From an uncultured Bacteroidales bacterium (GTDB taxonomy: Bacteria > Bacteroidota > Bacteroidia > Bacteroidales > FEN-979), in NCBI GenBank assembly GCA_903916595.1, contig CAIWXI010000031.1:107154-171153 (forward strand): 64,000 nt of DNA, in the 5' to 3' direction. A program made the translations under genes and the position numbers. Below, piece by piece: positions 44,807 to 54,437 of the stretch. The stretch's first letter is position 1, and every line of letters starts with the position of its first letter. The notes below the pieces were generated by a model, which worked only from the letters and a program-made list of their open reading frames with translations, did not search any database and was not told where the DNA came from.

Positions 44807-46039
44807 ATGCAAAAAACAACAATCCGATTAACTGTCTGGTTTTATCTTCTCTGTCTTCTTTTATTGTCGCTGAGTCTTAATGTTTGGGCTCAGAAAAAAG
44901 TCACTATTAAACGTGTCGTAATTGATGCAGGTCACGGAGGTCAGGACCCCGGGGCGACAGGCCGGCGGGCAAAAGAAAAAAACCTCAACCTTGCCATCGC
45001 CCTGAAACTGGGCAATATGATCCAGAAAAACTGTAAAGATGTCAAAGTCATATTTACCCGCGACCGTGATGTATTCGTGGAGCTGAACCGCAGGGCCCAG
45101 TTTGCAAATGACATGAAAGCCGATCTGTTTATTTCCATACATTGTAATGCCAACACTAACCATAATCTAAAAGGAGCCGAGACCTATGTTATGGGGCTTC
45201 ACAGAAGTCAGGCCAATCTTGAAATTGCGAAGATGGAGAATTCATCAATCCTTATGGAGGCTGATTACGCGAACCATTATGATGGGTTTAACCCGAATTC
45301 CGATGAATCCTATATCACTTTTTCAATGTTCCAGGATGCCTATATGGAACAGAGCATGGAATTTGCAGCAGAAGTGCAGAAGCAGTTCGAAGAAAGGGTG
45401 GGAATGAACGACAGGGGCGTGCGTCAGGCCGGGTTCCTGGTCATATACAAGACCACAATGCCCAGCGTTCTCATCGAAACCGGGTATCTGAGTAATCAGC
45501 AGGAAGAAACTTTCATGGTTACCGATAAGGGACAGGAATATATAGCCTCGGCAATTTACAGAGCCTTTAAAACATTTAAACAAAATGTTGAGCATCCCGA
45601 GCTTACAGTGAGCCAGCAATATCCAAAATCTTACATGCCAAAGGCAGAAACTGCTCAATTTAAAAAACCAGCACTGGATTCTTCTCCGGTAAAACAGTAT
45701 TCCAGACCTGCAAAGCAAGAGAATGTTCATTCAGGCTATCACGCCCCTGCCGTTAAGCCTTCGTCGACGGGTCCGGTTTCAATAAGAATTCAGATTGCCT
45801 CCATGGCCAGAGAAGTGGAAACATCATCTCCGGTTTTTTCCGGACTATCGGGCGTGAGGATGTACCAGCATAACGGTATGTTTAAATATACCGTGGGTGA
45901 TGAAGCAAGCACCGCTACAGCAGAGCGCCTCCTTTCTGATGTGAGGTCGAAAGGGTTTAAAGATGCCTTTATTGTTTATTTTAAAAACGATTTGAGGATA
46001 ACGAAAGAAGAAGCTTTGTCAACACCGGGTGTAAAATGA
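44807..46039 (+). CDS. N-acetylmuramoyl-L-alanine amidase
   Basis: VVIDAGHGGQDPGATG; FISIHCNANTN; PSVLIETGYLSNQQEE; signal peptide. Confidence 0.96.
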   Translation: MQKTTIRLTVWFYLLCLLLLSLSLNVWAQKKVTIKRVVIDAGHGGQDPGATGRRAKEKNLNLAIALKLGNMIQKNCKDVKVIFTRDRDVFVELNRRAQFANDMKADLFISIHCNANTNHNLKGAETYVMGLHRSQANLEIAKMENSSILMEADYANHYDGFNPNSDESYITFSMFQDAYMEQSMEFAAEVQKQFEERVGMNDRGVRQAGFLVIYKTTMPSVLIETGYLSNQQEETFMVTDKGQEYIASAIYRAFKTFKQNVEHPELTVSQQYPKSYMPKAETAQFKKPALDSSPVKQYSRPAKQENVHSGYHAPAVKPSSTGPVSIRIQIASMAREVETSSPVFSGLSGVRMYQHNGMFKYTVGDEASTATAERLLSDVRSKGFKDAFIVYFKNDLRITKEEALSTPGVK

Positions 46040-46057
46040 TATTTTCAGATTTTAGTT

Positions 46058-46065
46058 TACCTTTG
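46058..46065 (+). promoter_or_regulatory. Putative -7 box TACCTTTG for mlaD-like gene
   Basis: Consensus match 11 nt before ATG 46077. Confidence 0.45.
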
Positions 46066-46076
46066 TAAAAAAAATT

Positions 46077-47030
46077 ATGACCATCAAATATCAACGGGAG
46101 ATCAGGATTGGCGTTGTATTTATTATCGCCACCCTGGTGCTTATCTGGGGTTTGATGTACCTGAAAGGTCTTGAATTGTTAACCCCCAGCAGAACATTTT
46201 ATGCCGTTTATGATAATGTGGATGGCCTGGTGGTTTCAAATCCGGTAACACTTAACGGATTACAGGTTGGCCAGGTAAACGTGCTGAAGTTTGACCAGAG
46301 GCACAACGGTAAAATAATCTGTGAATTATACATAAAAGGCGATTATCCTTTTCCGAAAAATTCAATTGCCCGCATTCGCAGTTCCAGCCTGCTTGGGTCG
46401 AAGGAAGTGGCGCTGATCCTCGGGAACTCGCCAACAGCAGCCAAAAATGGTGATACACTTAATAATGAAATTGAAGCTTCCCTCAGCGCTGAAGTCAACA
46501 AGCAGCTGCTCCCGCTCAAACGCAAAGCCGAGAACCTGATCAGCTCAATCGATTCGGTGGTTGTAATCGTTCAACTGGTGCTGAACAAAAATACCCGCGA
46601 AAATCTGGTACAGGCCATCGACCATGTAAAAGAAGCCCTGGCTAATATAGCCCATGCCACCTTTGCCCTTGACACTCTTGTTTCTACCCAGCGTGCGAAC
46701 ATTGCCGGTATCATCGGGAACGTAGAATCTATCAGCAGAAATCTCAAACAGAACAACGACAAGATCAGTCATATACTATCTAATCTTTCCGATGTGAGCG
46801 ATTCACTGGCTAAAGCAAGAATTCCGGCGACCATCATGCAGGTCAACCAGACTGTGAAAAGCCTCAATACGACTCTTGAAAAGATCAATAAAGGGGAAGG
46901 CTCGCTCGGCTTGCTGATCAATGATCAGAAATTATATCTCGATCTGGAAAGTGCCGCCCGCAATCTCAACCTTCTGATCGAAGACATGAAGGCAAATCCT
47001 AAGAAATATCTGAAGATTTCGGTGTTTTGA
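46077..47030 (+). CDS. MlaD/MCE-family lipid-transport protein
   Basis: TYAVYDNVDGL-like FYAVYDNVDGLVVSNPVTLNGLQVGQV; IRSSSLLGSKEVALILG. Confidence 0.93.
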   Translation: MTIKYQREIRIGVVFIIATLVLIWGLMYLKGLELLTPSRTFYAVYDNVDGLVVSNPVTLNGLQVGQVNVLKFDQRHNGKIICELYIKGDYPFPKNSIARIRSSSLLGSKEVALILGNSPTAAKNGDTLNNEIEASLSAEVNKQLLPLKRKAENLISSIDSVVVIVQLVLNKNTRENLVQAIDHVKEALANIAHATFALDTLVSTQRANIAGIIGNVESISRNLKQNNDKISHILSNLSDVSDSLAKARIPATIMQVNQTVKSLNTTLEKINKGEGSLGLLINDQKLYLDLESAARNLNLLIEDMKANPKKYLKISVF

Positions 47031-47033
47031 TGG

Positions 47034-47055
47034 GGATTAGGGATTAGGGGTTAGT
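47034..47055. repeat. GGGATTA-type short tandem repeat after mlaD-like gene
   Basis: GGGATTAGGGATTAGGGGTTAG. Confidence 0.75.
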
Positions 47056-47082
47056 GTGGTTATTCCAATCCCCAACCCCCAA

Positions 47083-48624
47083 TCACCACACAAAAATATC
47101 CTGCCTGGTCTTCGGCCGCCGGTCTTCAAGCCATTTGAAATTCTTGAGTTTCAGGTCGTATGGGCTTACGTCCTTCTCGGGATAGATGGCGCCGGTAGTG
47201 CTTCCAAGGTATGTAATACTCTTTAGCTGGTTGTTGCTGATAAAAACCAGCATGTCGCTGGAAACGGCTTTCTGAATGCCGATCAGGGTCTTGTCTTCCT
47301 CCCTTCCCCAGTAAACGGTTTCGGCGTTTCCAAGCACCTTGATCTTGTAAAGTTCATTCTTTTTAAAATACCCGGCCATGTCGCGGCCCTTGATCTGGTT
47401 GTATTTTCCGGTATCATCCTGTGATATCAGGAAGGCCGAATTATACAGGGCCATGGTATCCATTACACCGTTCTTCATAACCAGCCTGATAGAATCGGCC
47501 GTCATCTGGTTTTTGACAGACCATATGACCGGTTCATGATACATTACCATGGCCGAATCTTTGCTATGCCAGACCAGGGAATCGCACATCCCCTGAAGAT
47601 CGGGCCGGAAAAATTTCACTTTGTAATAAGCATATACACTGCGGATGTTATTGCTGGAATCAAACCAGGCTTTCACCGAATCACCGTGAATATGCAGAGC
47701 CGTTTTCTTATCGACCATAATAGCCACCGCGCTGTCGGTCATAAACGCAAAACCCCTGTCGCGATGCATTTCCCCGTAATTCCCGGTAAGCATCATATTC
47801 TGGATCGAATCGAAAATGACTGCGTGACGGAAAACCTGGCCAAACCCGGGTTTCCGCTCATAATACATGCTGTCGCCGGTCAAATACTGCGATTCATGAA
47901 AGATTTTCGCCCTTTCTTTGAAACTGGCAATGTCTATTTTAGTATTGTACCATCCGTTCTCGGTATAAATTGAATCGACTTTGTCTTTACTGACAATTTG
48001 TGAGGGTCCGAAAAAATAAGCCACCGAAGTTGCGGTATTGTACATCAGTGTATCGGATTTCATCGTGTAATCAGGATTCAGCAGCAATACCTTATCCTTG
48101 AAGAAGAACTCCTTCTTATCAGTATAATAATAGCCGTGTTTGCTGATCAGGATATTTTTTTCATTGACGATCTTGCCCCAGTAATTGTAAGTGGCAATCT
48201 GGGTATTTCGGTCATAGATCAGGGTATCGGTAGTAAGCGTGGTCTCGTTGTCGATAAGTTTCACATTGCTCCAAACCCTTGCCTGCTTGGTATTGCCGTT
48301 ATAGGTAAGAGAATCTCCGAACAGGTTGAGAGTATCGCTGAGGTGAATATGCACGTTATGGTAAGCATAAACGGTATTGGAAGCCTCATTCAGATAAGCG
48401 CTGTCGCAATACATCAGGGCACTGTCGTGGCGAAGTATCACATTTCCTATGATACGCTGGGCATCGGGCCTGATCTCCTTGTTGAAATCCCAGCGGTCGC
48501 CTTTTTCGAGCAGGATCTTGGTGGTGTCCTGGGCAAACACGGCGGCCGGCCTCAGGAATACGAAGCAGCAAAGAAACAAAGTCAGCAACTTAAAAAGCCT
48601 GATCATCAGCCGGAGTTTTTGCAA
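47083..48624 (-). CDS. OstA-like (LptA-fold) periplasmic protein
   Basis: IIGNVILRHDSALMYCDSAYLNEASNTVYAYHNVHIHLSDTLNLFGDSLTYNGNTKQARVWSNVKLID. Confidence 0.88.
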   Translation of the reverse strand: MQKLRLMIRLFKLLTLFLCCFVFLRPAAVFAQDTTKILLEKGDRWDFNKEIRPDAQRIIGNVILRHDSALMYCDSAYLNEASNTVYAYHNVHIHLSDTLNLFGDSLTYNGNTKQARVWSNVKLIDNETTLTTDTLIYDRNTQIATYNYWGKIVNEKNILISKHGYYYTDKKEFFFKDKVLLLNPDYTMKSDTLMYNTATSVAYFFGPSQIVSKDKVDSIYTENGWYNTKIDIASFKERAKIFHESQYLTGDSMYYERKPGFGQVFRHAVIFDSIQNMMLTGNYGEMHRDRGFAFMTDSAVAIMVDKKTALHIHGDSVKAWFDSSNNIRSVYAYYKVKFFRPDLQGMCDSLVWHSKDSAMVMYHEPVIWSVKNQMTADSIRLVMKNGVMDTMALYNSAFLISQDDTGKYNQIKGRDMAGYFKKNELYKIKVLGNAETVYWGREEDKTLIGIQKAVSSDMLVFISNNQLKSITYLGSTTGAIYPEKDVSPYDLKLKNFKWLEDRRPKTRQDIFVW

Positions 48625-48631
48625 AGATATT

Positions 48632-48919
48632 TTATTTCGGCCGAAGATAGCTATTCAAGGCTGCTACATATTTCTCGAAAGCCGAAATACCGGCCGGTGT
48701 AATCCGGCAAGTGGTTCTTGGCATTTTACCCCTGAATGATTTCTCAACAGAGATGTAACCGGCTTCACGAAGTTTCTCAATCTGTACGCTCAGGTTGCCG
48801 GCCGTGGCATTTGTCTTCTCCCTGATAAAGACAAAGTCGGCTTCCTCGCTGCCTATCAGGATGGATATCACAGCCAGCCTGAGCTGGGAATGAAGCAGGG
48901 GATCAAGATCCTTGAACAT
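48632..48919 (-). CDS. Winged-helix transcriptional regulator
   Basis: LRLAVISILIGSEEADFVFIREKTNATAGNLSVQIEKLREAGYISVEKSFRGKMPRTTCRITPAG. Confidence 0.9.
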   Translation of the reverse strand: MFKDLDPLLHSQLRLAVISILIGSEEADFVFIREKTNATAGNLSVQIEKLREAGYISVEKSFRGKMPRTTCRITPAGISAFEKYVAALNSYLRPK

Positions 48920-49580
48920 ATTTTTTCTCCTTCCTGTTAAGCAGGTGACCCGGGATCACAAATCCGGCGACAGCCGAAATGAACAGGGCGAACATCTGGA
49001 CGCCATAAACACCCGTCTTGTGCAGGCTGAAAAGCAGGACAAAGGATGCTGCAAAGCAGAATATCCCGCCGAGGGTCAGAGGTTTGAACTCATAGGCCTT
49101 TCCTGAGACAAACAGGGCAAACCCGTACAGGCAAAGCATGAAAGGCACTAACAGCAGCCAATGGAACCAGCGTACGAATTCATGGCCTGGCTTTACTGCT
49201 TCTGCCACTGTATTGACGATCAGGGAGTCGATGAGCATCCCGGACACGACCACAAGGATGGAAATGGTAAAACCAATCCATACCCTGTTCATCAGGCCAT
49301 CGATATAGGTTCGCACCCGGTTTTCACGATCGATCTTTTTCACCAGCATGTAATGGAACGGGTAAGCGGCGACCATCAGGAACCACAGATAAAATGCATG
49401 GTAACGCGTTTCATGGGGCAGGTTCTCCAGCAATACCCAGGTCGCAAGACTGAAACCGGCTACGAGGTAACCCCAAAAGAGGATGATCTTTGCTGTACCC
49501 TTTTGCAGATTGTTCTTCGCCGTGTTGATCATCTGCCCGATCAGGTCCAGGCTTTCTTTTTCGGTTAATAAATTTTCCAT
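48903..49580 (-). CDS. Multi-pass membrane protein in operon with wHTH regulator
   Basis: At least five hydrophobic segments; overlaps the regulator gene by 17 nt. Confidence 0.65.
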   Translation of the reverse strand: MENLLTEKESLDLIGQMINTAKNNLQKGTAKIILFWGYLVAGFSLATWVLLENLPHETRYHAFYLWFLMVAAYPFHYMLVKKIDRENRVRTYIDGLMNRVWIGFTISILVVVSGMLIDSLIVNTVAEAVKPGHEFVRWFHWLLLVPFMLCLYGFALFVSGKAYEFKPLTLGGIFCFAASFVLLFSLHKTGVYGVQMFALFISAVAGFVIPGHLLNRKEKKYVQGS

Positions 49581-49817
49581 TTTCGTTTGTTTTTTTTACC
49601 CTCCTGTTCCGAACCATTTTTTAAAACCCAGGGAGGGGGGAGCAGGGTTTATTTATTTAAACAACTTTGCAAATATAAAGTAGTTTATAAGATAAACCAA
49701 ATATTTTAGCATTTATTTTCATTTATCCTGAAGTTTTGCACAATAATTAACAGCAGCTCGGTCTGTCCCGCGGAAATGCCTAATTTTACCTCTTCTTTTG
49801 AAACTATCCCTTTCTTG

Positions 49818-51785
49818 ATGATGAAACAACAATTTGACCCTAAGCGCAACTATGAAGAGACCCGGAGAGCCATCGGGTACATCGGGCGCAAACAAGCCAC
49901 CCAGGCCGATTATGACCGTATCGGATTCATGTCGGGACTGGAAGTGCACCAGCAACTGAATACCAAACAGAAACTTTTTTGCCGCTGTCCGGCCGGTATA
50001 TTTCAGAAACCTGAGGAATTCGACGCAGAACTCATCCGCCATATGAGACCAACACTCAGTGAACTGGGCGAATACGACGGAACGGCCCTGATGGAGTTTA
50101 AAACGCGGAAAGAGATCGTTTACCGGATATCCAATACCACGGCCTGTACCTACGACGTGGACGACACTCCGCCTTTTCCCCTGAACAGGGAAGCTTTGAA
50201 TATTGCCATCGCGATATCCGTGCTTTCGAAACTTAAAATCGTGGGGGAGGTGCATATCACCCGCAAACAGTATCTCGACGGAAGCATACCTACAGGATTT
50301 CAGCGAACAGCTATCATCGGCGTGGAAGGCGAGATTCAGCTTAAGAACAAAAAAGTACGGCTGATCCAGCTGAGCCTTGAAGAAGATTCCTGCAGGGAAG
50401 TTTCCGATATCGGTCATGTGAGAATTTACCGTACCGACCGGTTGGGAATGCCGCTGATTGAAACGGTGACATATCCCGATTTTGCAAATCCTGATGAGGT
50501 GAAGGAAGGGGCTGATTACATTCGCTTTCTGAACAGAAGTACCGGTAAAGTGCGACAGGGGATAGGTTCAACCCGGGCCGATGTGAATGTAAGCTGCCGC
50601 GGAGGTACGAGAGTTGAGATTAAAGGTGTTGCACATAATTCATGGATGCCCGAGCTCACTCATGTCGAGGCTTTCAGGCAATGGGCTCTTCTGCAGATAA
50701 AGGAACTTCTGCTGAAATCGGTTAAAGATGCTTCGGTCTGGAAAATCTCTTCAAAAGAAGTCAGCCTGAAAGAAATAAAAATCGAGCTTCCCGAAGTCCA
50801 CAAAACCAATAAATCAACAAAAATATACATCGTCAACCTGCCGCAGTTCCGCGGAATTCTTTCCCATTTTACCCAGCCTGGCAAAATGTTCGCCGATGAG
50901 ATCACCGACCGTTTGAAAGTGATTGCATGCATCGAAAAGCCCAATATGATCCATTCAGAGATGCTCGAGGATATGGCCCGCGACAAGGTGTGGACTAAGG
51001 TAAGGACGATACTGGGCAGCAGGGAAGAAGATTCACAGATCATTTTCTGGGGGCCTGAGGCCGATATAAAAACGGCGCTGGATACGATTGAAGAGCGCTG
51101 CAAAATGGCTTTGAGCGGCGTTCCCAACGAAACCCGTAAGTCGTTTGAAAACGGGACAACGATTTTCGAAAGGGTGCTTCCGGGTGCCGACCGCATGTAT
51201 CCCGATACCGATTCCGCCCCTATCCCACTTGAAGACGAAGTGATTGAAAACCTGAGGAAAGACCTTGCTCCCGATATTTGTGACCGTTACAGTCAGTTGG
51301 CAGCCTGGGGAGTTCCGGCTGATACTTTCACTTTTATCCTGAAATACAACCTTGTGCCCTTGATCGAGAAATGCTCCGGTGAACTGGGCATAGCTCCTAA
51401 GTTCGTTGCCACTCTTCTGGGTCATAACCTGAAACATCTTCAGGGAAAATACAATGCTTTTCAATTATTCCGGAACGCCATGGTATTTGAGCTGCTGAAA
51501 TACATCAAACAACGGGGGCTCGACCTTGCCATCGCAGCAAACATGATGAGGGTACTTTTCGATCATCCGAAGATGGATTTTGATTCCATACTGTTCACCC
51601 TGGGTTATAAGGAAGTTACGAAGGAAGAGATCCTGGGTAAACTTCCCTTCCTGGTAAAAAAGTACAAGGAAACCAGGACCTCAAAAGAAGATGCAGCCGG
51701 CCACCGCTGGATCATGGGAAGCCTCCACAAACTCGCCCTCGGCAACATATCTTTACGGGAGCTGAACAATCATATAATTCTTTGA
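49818..51785 (+). CDS. gatE: Glu-tRNA(Gln) amidotransferase subunit E (archaeal-type GatE)
   Basis: GFMSGLEVHQQLNTKQKLFCRCP; GAD-type insert IIFWGPEADIKTALDTIEERCKMALSGVPNETRKSFENGTTIFERVLPGADRMYPDTDSAPI; C-terminal YqeY-like tail; followed by gatD. Confidence 0.88.
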   Translation: MMKQQFDPKRNYEETRRAIGYIGRKQATQADYDRIGFMSGLEVHQQLNTKQKLFCRCPAGIFQKPEEFDAELIRHMRPTLSELGEYDGTALMEFKTRKEIVYRISNTTACTYDVDDTPPFPLNREALNIAIAISVLSKLKIVGEVHITRKQYLDGSIPTGFQRTAIIGVEGEIQLKNKKVRLIQLSLEEDSCREVSDIGHVRIYRTDRLGMPLIETVTYPDFANPDEVKEGADYIRFLNRSTGKVRQGIGSTRADVNVSCRGGTRVEIKGVAHNSWMPELTHVEAFRQWALLQIKELLLKSVKDASVWKISSKEVSLKEIKIELPEVHKTNKSTKIYIVNLPQFRGILSHFTQPGKMFADEITDRLKVIACIEKPNMIHSEMLEDMARDKVWTKVRTILGSREEDSQIIFWGPEADIKTALDTIEERCKMALSGVPNETRKSFENGTTIFERVLPGADRMYPDTDSAPIPLEDEVIENLRKDLAPDICDRYSQLAAWGVPADTFTFILKYNLVPLIEKCSGELGIAPKFVATLLGHNLKHLQGKYNAFQLFRNAMVFELLKYIKQRGLDLAIAANMMRVLFDHPKMDFDSILFTLGYKEVTKEEILGKLPFLVKKYKETRTSKEDAAGHRWIMGSLHKLALGNISLRELNNHIIL

Positions 51786-51786
51786 T

Positions 51787-51810
51787 TTCACCATTTCACC
51801 ATTTCACCAT
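51787..51810. repeat. 3 copies of TTCACCAT between gatE and gatD
   Basis: Starts 1 nt after gatE stop; ends 7 nt before gatD ATG. Confidence 0.95.
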
Positions 51811-51817
51811 TTCAATT

Positions 51818-53203
51818 ATGACTGAAGATATTTTCCAGGGATACAAAGGGCGCGCACTCGCAATAATGCAGAAATTCAATGCACGGGTTTGGGCCAAGGT
51901 AAAGGTTGATACAAGCCGGGGCGTTTTTGAAGGCACTATCCTGCCAAGGGCAGAAAACACAGACGACAAGCACCTGGTGCTGAAATTTTTTACCGGGTAC
52001 AACATTGGTGTTGATGTAGAGACTATTACAGACATTACCGAGCTTGGGTATAAGAAAGCAGTATACAAGATCCCCGAAAAAGAATTCCCGTATACCAAGG
52101 GATTACCCAGTGTTAAATTACTCGGGACCGGCGGAACCATCGCTTCCAGGCTTGATTACCGCACCGGGGCTGTCATCCCTGCATTTTCACCCGGCGAATT
52201 ATACGGGGCCGTACCCGAGCTGGCCGATATCTGCAACCTGACCACCGAAAAGATATTCGCCGTATTCAGCGAGAACATGGGGCCTGAGCAGTACAGGAAA
52301 CTGGCTATTGCCATCGGGGAGGAGATCGAAAAAGGCATACAGGGTATCATCATCGGGCATGGCACCGATACCATGCATTATACATCCGCAGCTCTAACCT
52401 ATATGGTACAGAATTCGCCCATACCTATCGTACTTGTGGGATCCCAGCGTTCGTCTGACCGCCCCAGTTCCGATGCTGCACTGAACCTTATGCATGCCGC
52501 TACTGCTGCAGGCCATGGTGATATTGCAGAAGTTATGGTTTGCATGTTTGGACCTACGTCGGATGAGTACGGGTTTTTACACAGAGGTACCCGGGTTCGC
52601 AAGATGCACTCATCGTATCGTTCCACCTTCCGTACCATAGGCGATACGCCGATAGCAACGGTAAGCCGCAAAGGCGTTCTTCCGATCAAGACCGATTACA
52701 ACCGCCGCCGCAGCGACCGCAACGTGAAGATCACACCGGTGTTCGAGGAAAAGGTGGCCATGATCTATTATTATACAAACATGCAGCCCGACATGATTGA
52801 TTCACTGGTCGATAATGGTTATAAAGGGATTATCATCATTGGTACCGGCCTGGGTCATGTGAACAAACCCCTGTATCCCGCCATCGAAAGGGCGAGAGAA
52901 AAAGGAGTAGCCATCTTTATGACGGTACAAACCATATGGGGTTACGTGCATATGTTCGTGTACGATACCGGCCGGGATCTGATGGCCAAAGGCGTGGTTC
53001 CTCTCGAAAACATGCTGCCCGAAGTAGCTTATATCAAGCTGGGTTGGGCCCTCGGACAAACTTCAGACATTGAAGAAGTAAAAAAGATCATGCTGACCCC
53101 AATCAACAGCGACATCACCCCCCGTGAACCATACAACGGCTACCTGGTTTACCAGGGCGGTGTGCCGGAGGTGGAAGAGTTTATACGGAAGTTCCATAAA
53201 TAA
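51818..53203 (+). CDS. gatD: Glu-tRNA(Gln) amidotransferase subunit D (GatD, asparaginase-like)
   Basis: N-terminal beta-barrel (WAKVKVDTSRGVFEGTILPRAENTDDKHLVLKFFTGYNIGVDVE); LLGTGGTIASRLDYRTGAVIPAFSPGELYGAVPEL; GHGTDTMHYTSAALTYM. Confidence 0.9.
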   Translation: MTEDIFQGYKGRALAIMQKFNARVWAKVKVDTSRGVFEGTILPRAENTDDKHLVLKFFTGYNIGVDVETITDITELGYKKAVYKIPEKEFPYTKGLPSVKLLGTGGTIASRLDYRTGAVIPAFSPGELYGAVPELADICNLTTEKIFAVFSENMGPEQYRKLAIAIGEEIEKGIQGIIIGHGTDTMHYTSAALTYMVQNSPIPIVLVGSQRSSDRPSSDAALNLMHAATAAGHGDIAEVMVCMFGPTSDEYGFLHRGTRVRKMHSSYRSTFRTIGDTPIATVSRKGVLPIKTDYNRRRSDRNVKITPVFEEKVAMIYYYTNMQPDMIDSLVDNGYKGIIIIGTGLGHVNKPLYPAIERAREKGVAIFMTVQTIWGYVHMFVYDTGRDLMAKGVVPLENMLPEVAYIKLGWALGQTSDIEEVKKIMLTPINSDITPREPYNGYLVYQGGVPEVEEFIRKFHK

Positions 53204-53204
53204 A

Positions 53205-53301
53205 ATGGTGAAATGGTGAAATGGTGAAATGGTGAAATGGTGAAATGGTGTTCGGCGAAGCCGTAATGAACACCATAGAAATAAACAATTCGTGAATAAA
53301 T
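53205..53301. repeat. 5x ATGGTGAA plus 67-nt hairpin repeat element, copy B
   Basis: Element 53235-53301 identical (inverted) to 28996-29062; fills the gap between convergent stops 53203 and 53304. Confidence 0.95.
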
Positions 53302-53303
53302 CG

Positions 53304-53579
53304 TCAAAGCATTCCGGCTTGTGTAAATTTCCGATCCCAAAAAGCAAATCCGAATACGCTTACCATCATTGCAGTAAAAATTCCAATGATTGCCCACAGG
53401 AAATTGAAAAGCTGATCGAAACGGGTATTTACTTCAGAATGAAATGATTCCAGCTTTTGTTCGGTCCTGATAATCCGGTCGCGGTCATCTAAAGTAAACG
53501 GAATTTCCTTCACTTCAGCCTTCAGTACCAAAGGGAAGAAAAACAAAAAAATACAAAAAAACTTCCTGAATGTTTTCAT
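53304..53579 (-). CDS. Small exported/membrane-anchored hypothetical protein
   Basis: MKTFRKFFCIFLFFFPLVLKAEVKEIPFTLDDRDRIIRTEQKLESFHSEVNTRFDQLFNFLWAIIGIFTAMMVSVFGFAFWDRKF; TACTTTTG -7 box at 53623-53630 on the same strand. Confidence 0.7.
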   Translation of the reverse strand: MKTFRKFFCIFLFFFPLVLKAEVKEIPFTLDDRDRIIRTEQKLESFHSEVNTRFDQLFNFLWAIIGIFTAMMVSVFGFAFWDRKFTQAGML

Positions 53580-53683
53580 ATTGATTTGGATTAAGTTATT
53601 TACACTTAATCCTTCTAAACCACAAAAGTAATACAGAAAAAGCGAAAAAATTTCAACAGCAGGGAGAAATAGTTTCCACCGGG

Positions 53684-54124
<441 letters not shown>

Positions 54125-54365
54125 TTATTTAATATTAGCTCTTGAGCATATCACTGAGTGTTATGTCCTATATTTGACTTTCGGAGAACCGCAATTGGCT
54201 GAAAGGATAGATATCAATGATGGTCCGTACGCGGGCATGCTTTTAAGAAGAATACGAAAAAAGACAGAAATAGTAAGTTTTTTGCTGCTGCGTTTTTTTA
54301 GTCTCACGATGCCGGATTAATAATAATCAAGCTTTCGGATTCTGGTAATAACCACTTTTTATTGT

Positions 54366-54373
54366 TACTTTTG
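54366..54373 (+). promoter_or_regulatory. Putative -7 box TACTTTTG for FGE/VR gene
   Basis: Consensus match 64 nt before ATG 54438, consistent with the internal start. Confidence 0.5.
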
Positions 54374-54437
54374 TATGTATAAGGCAAGGTCTGTCATCGA
54401 GCATGTTATAAGATTAACGTATGAAAACCCATTTGCG

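Noticed and set aside
49719-50417. 232-aa antisense ORF over gatE
   Set aside because: Shadow ORF of gatE; no supportive features.
51782-51817. ORF-track N-terminus MISPFHHFTISI of gatD
   Set aside because: Non-ATG start reading through TTCACCAT repeats; ATG 51818 is the natural start.
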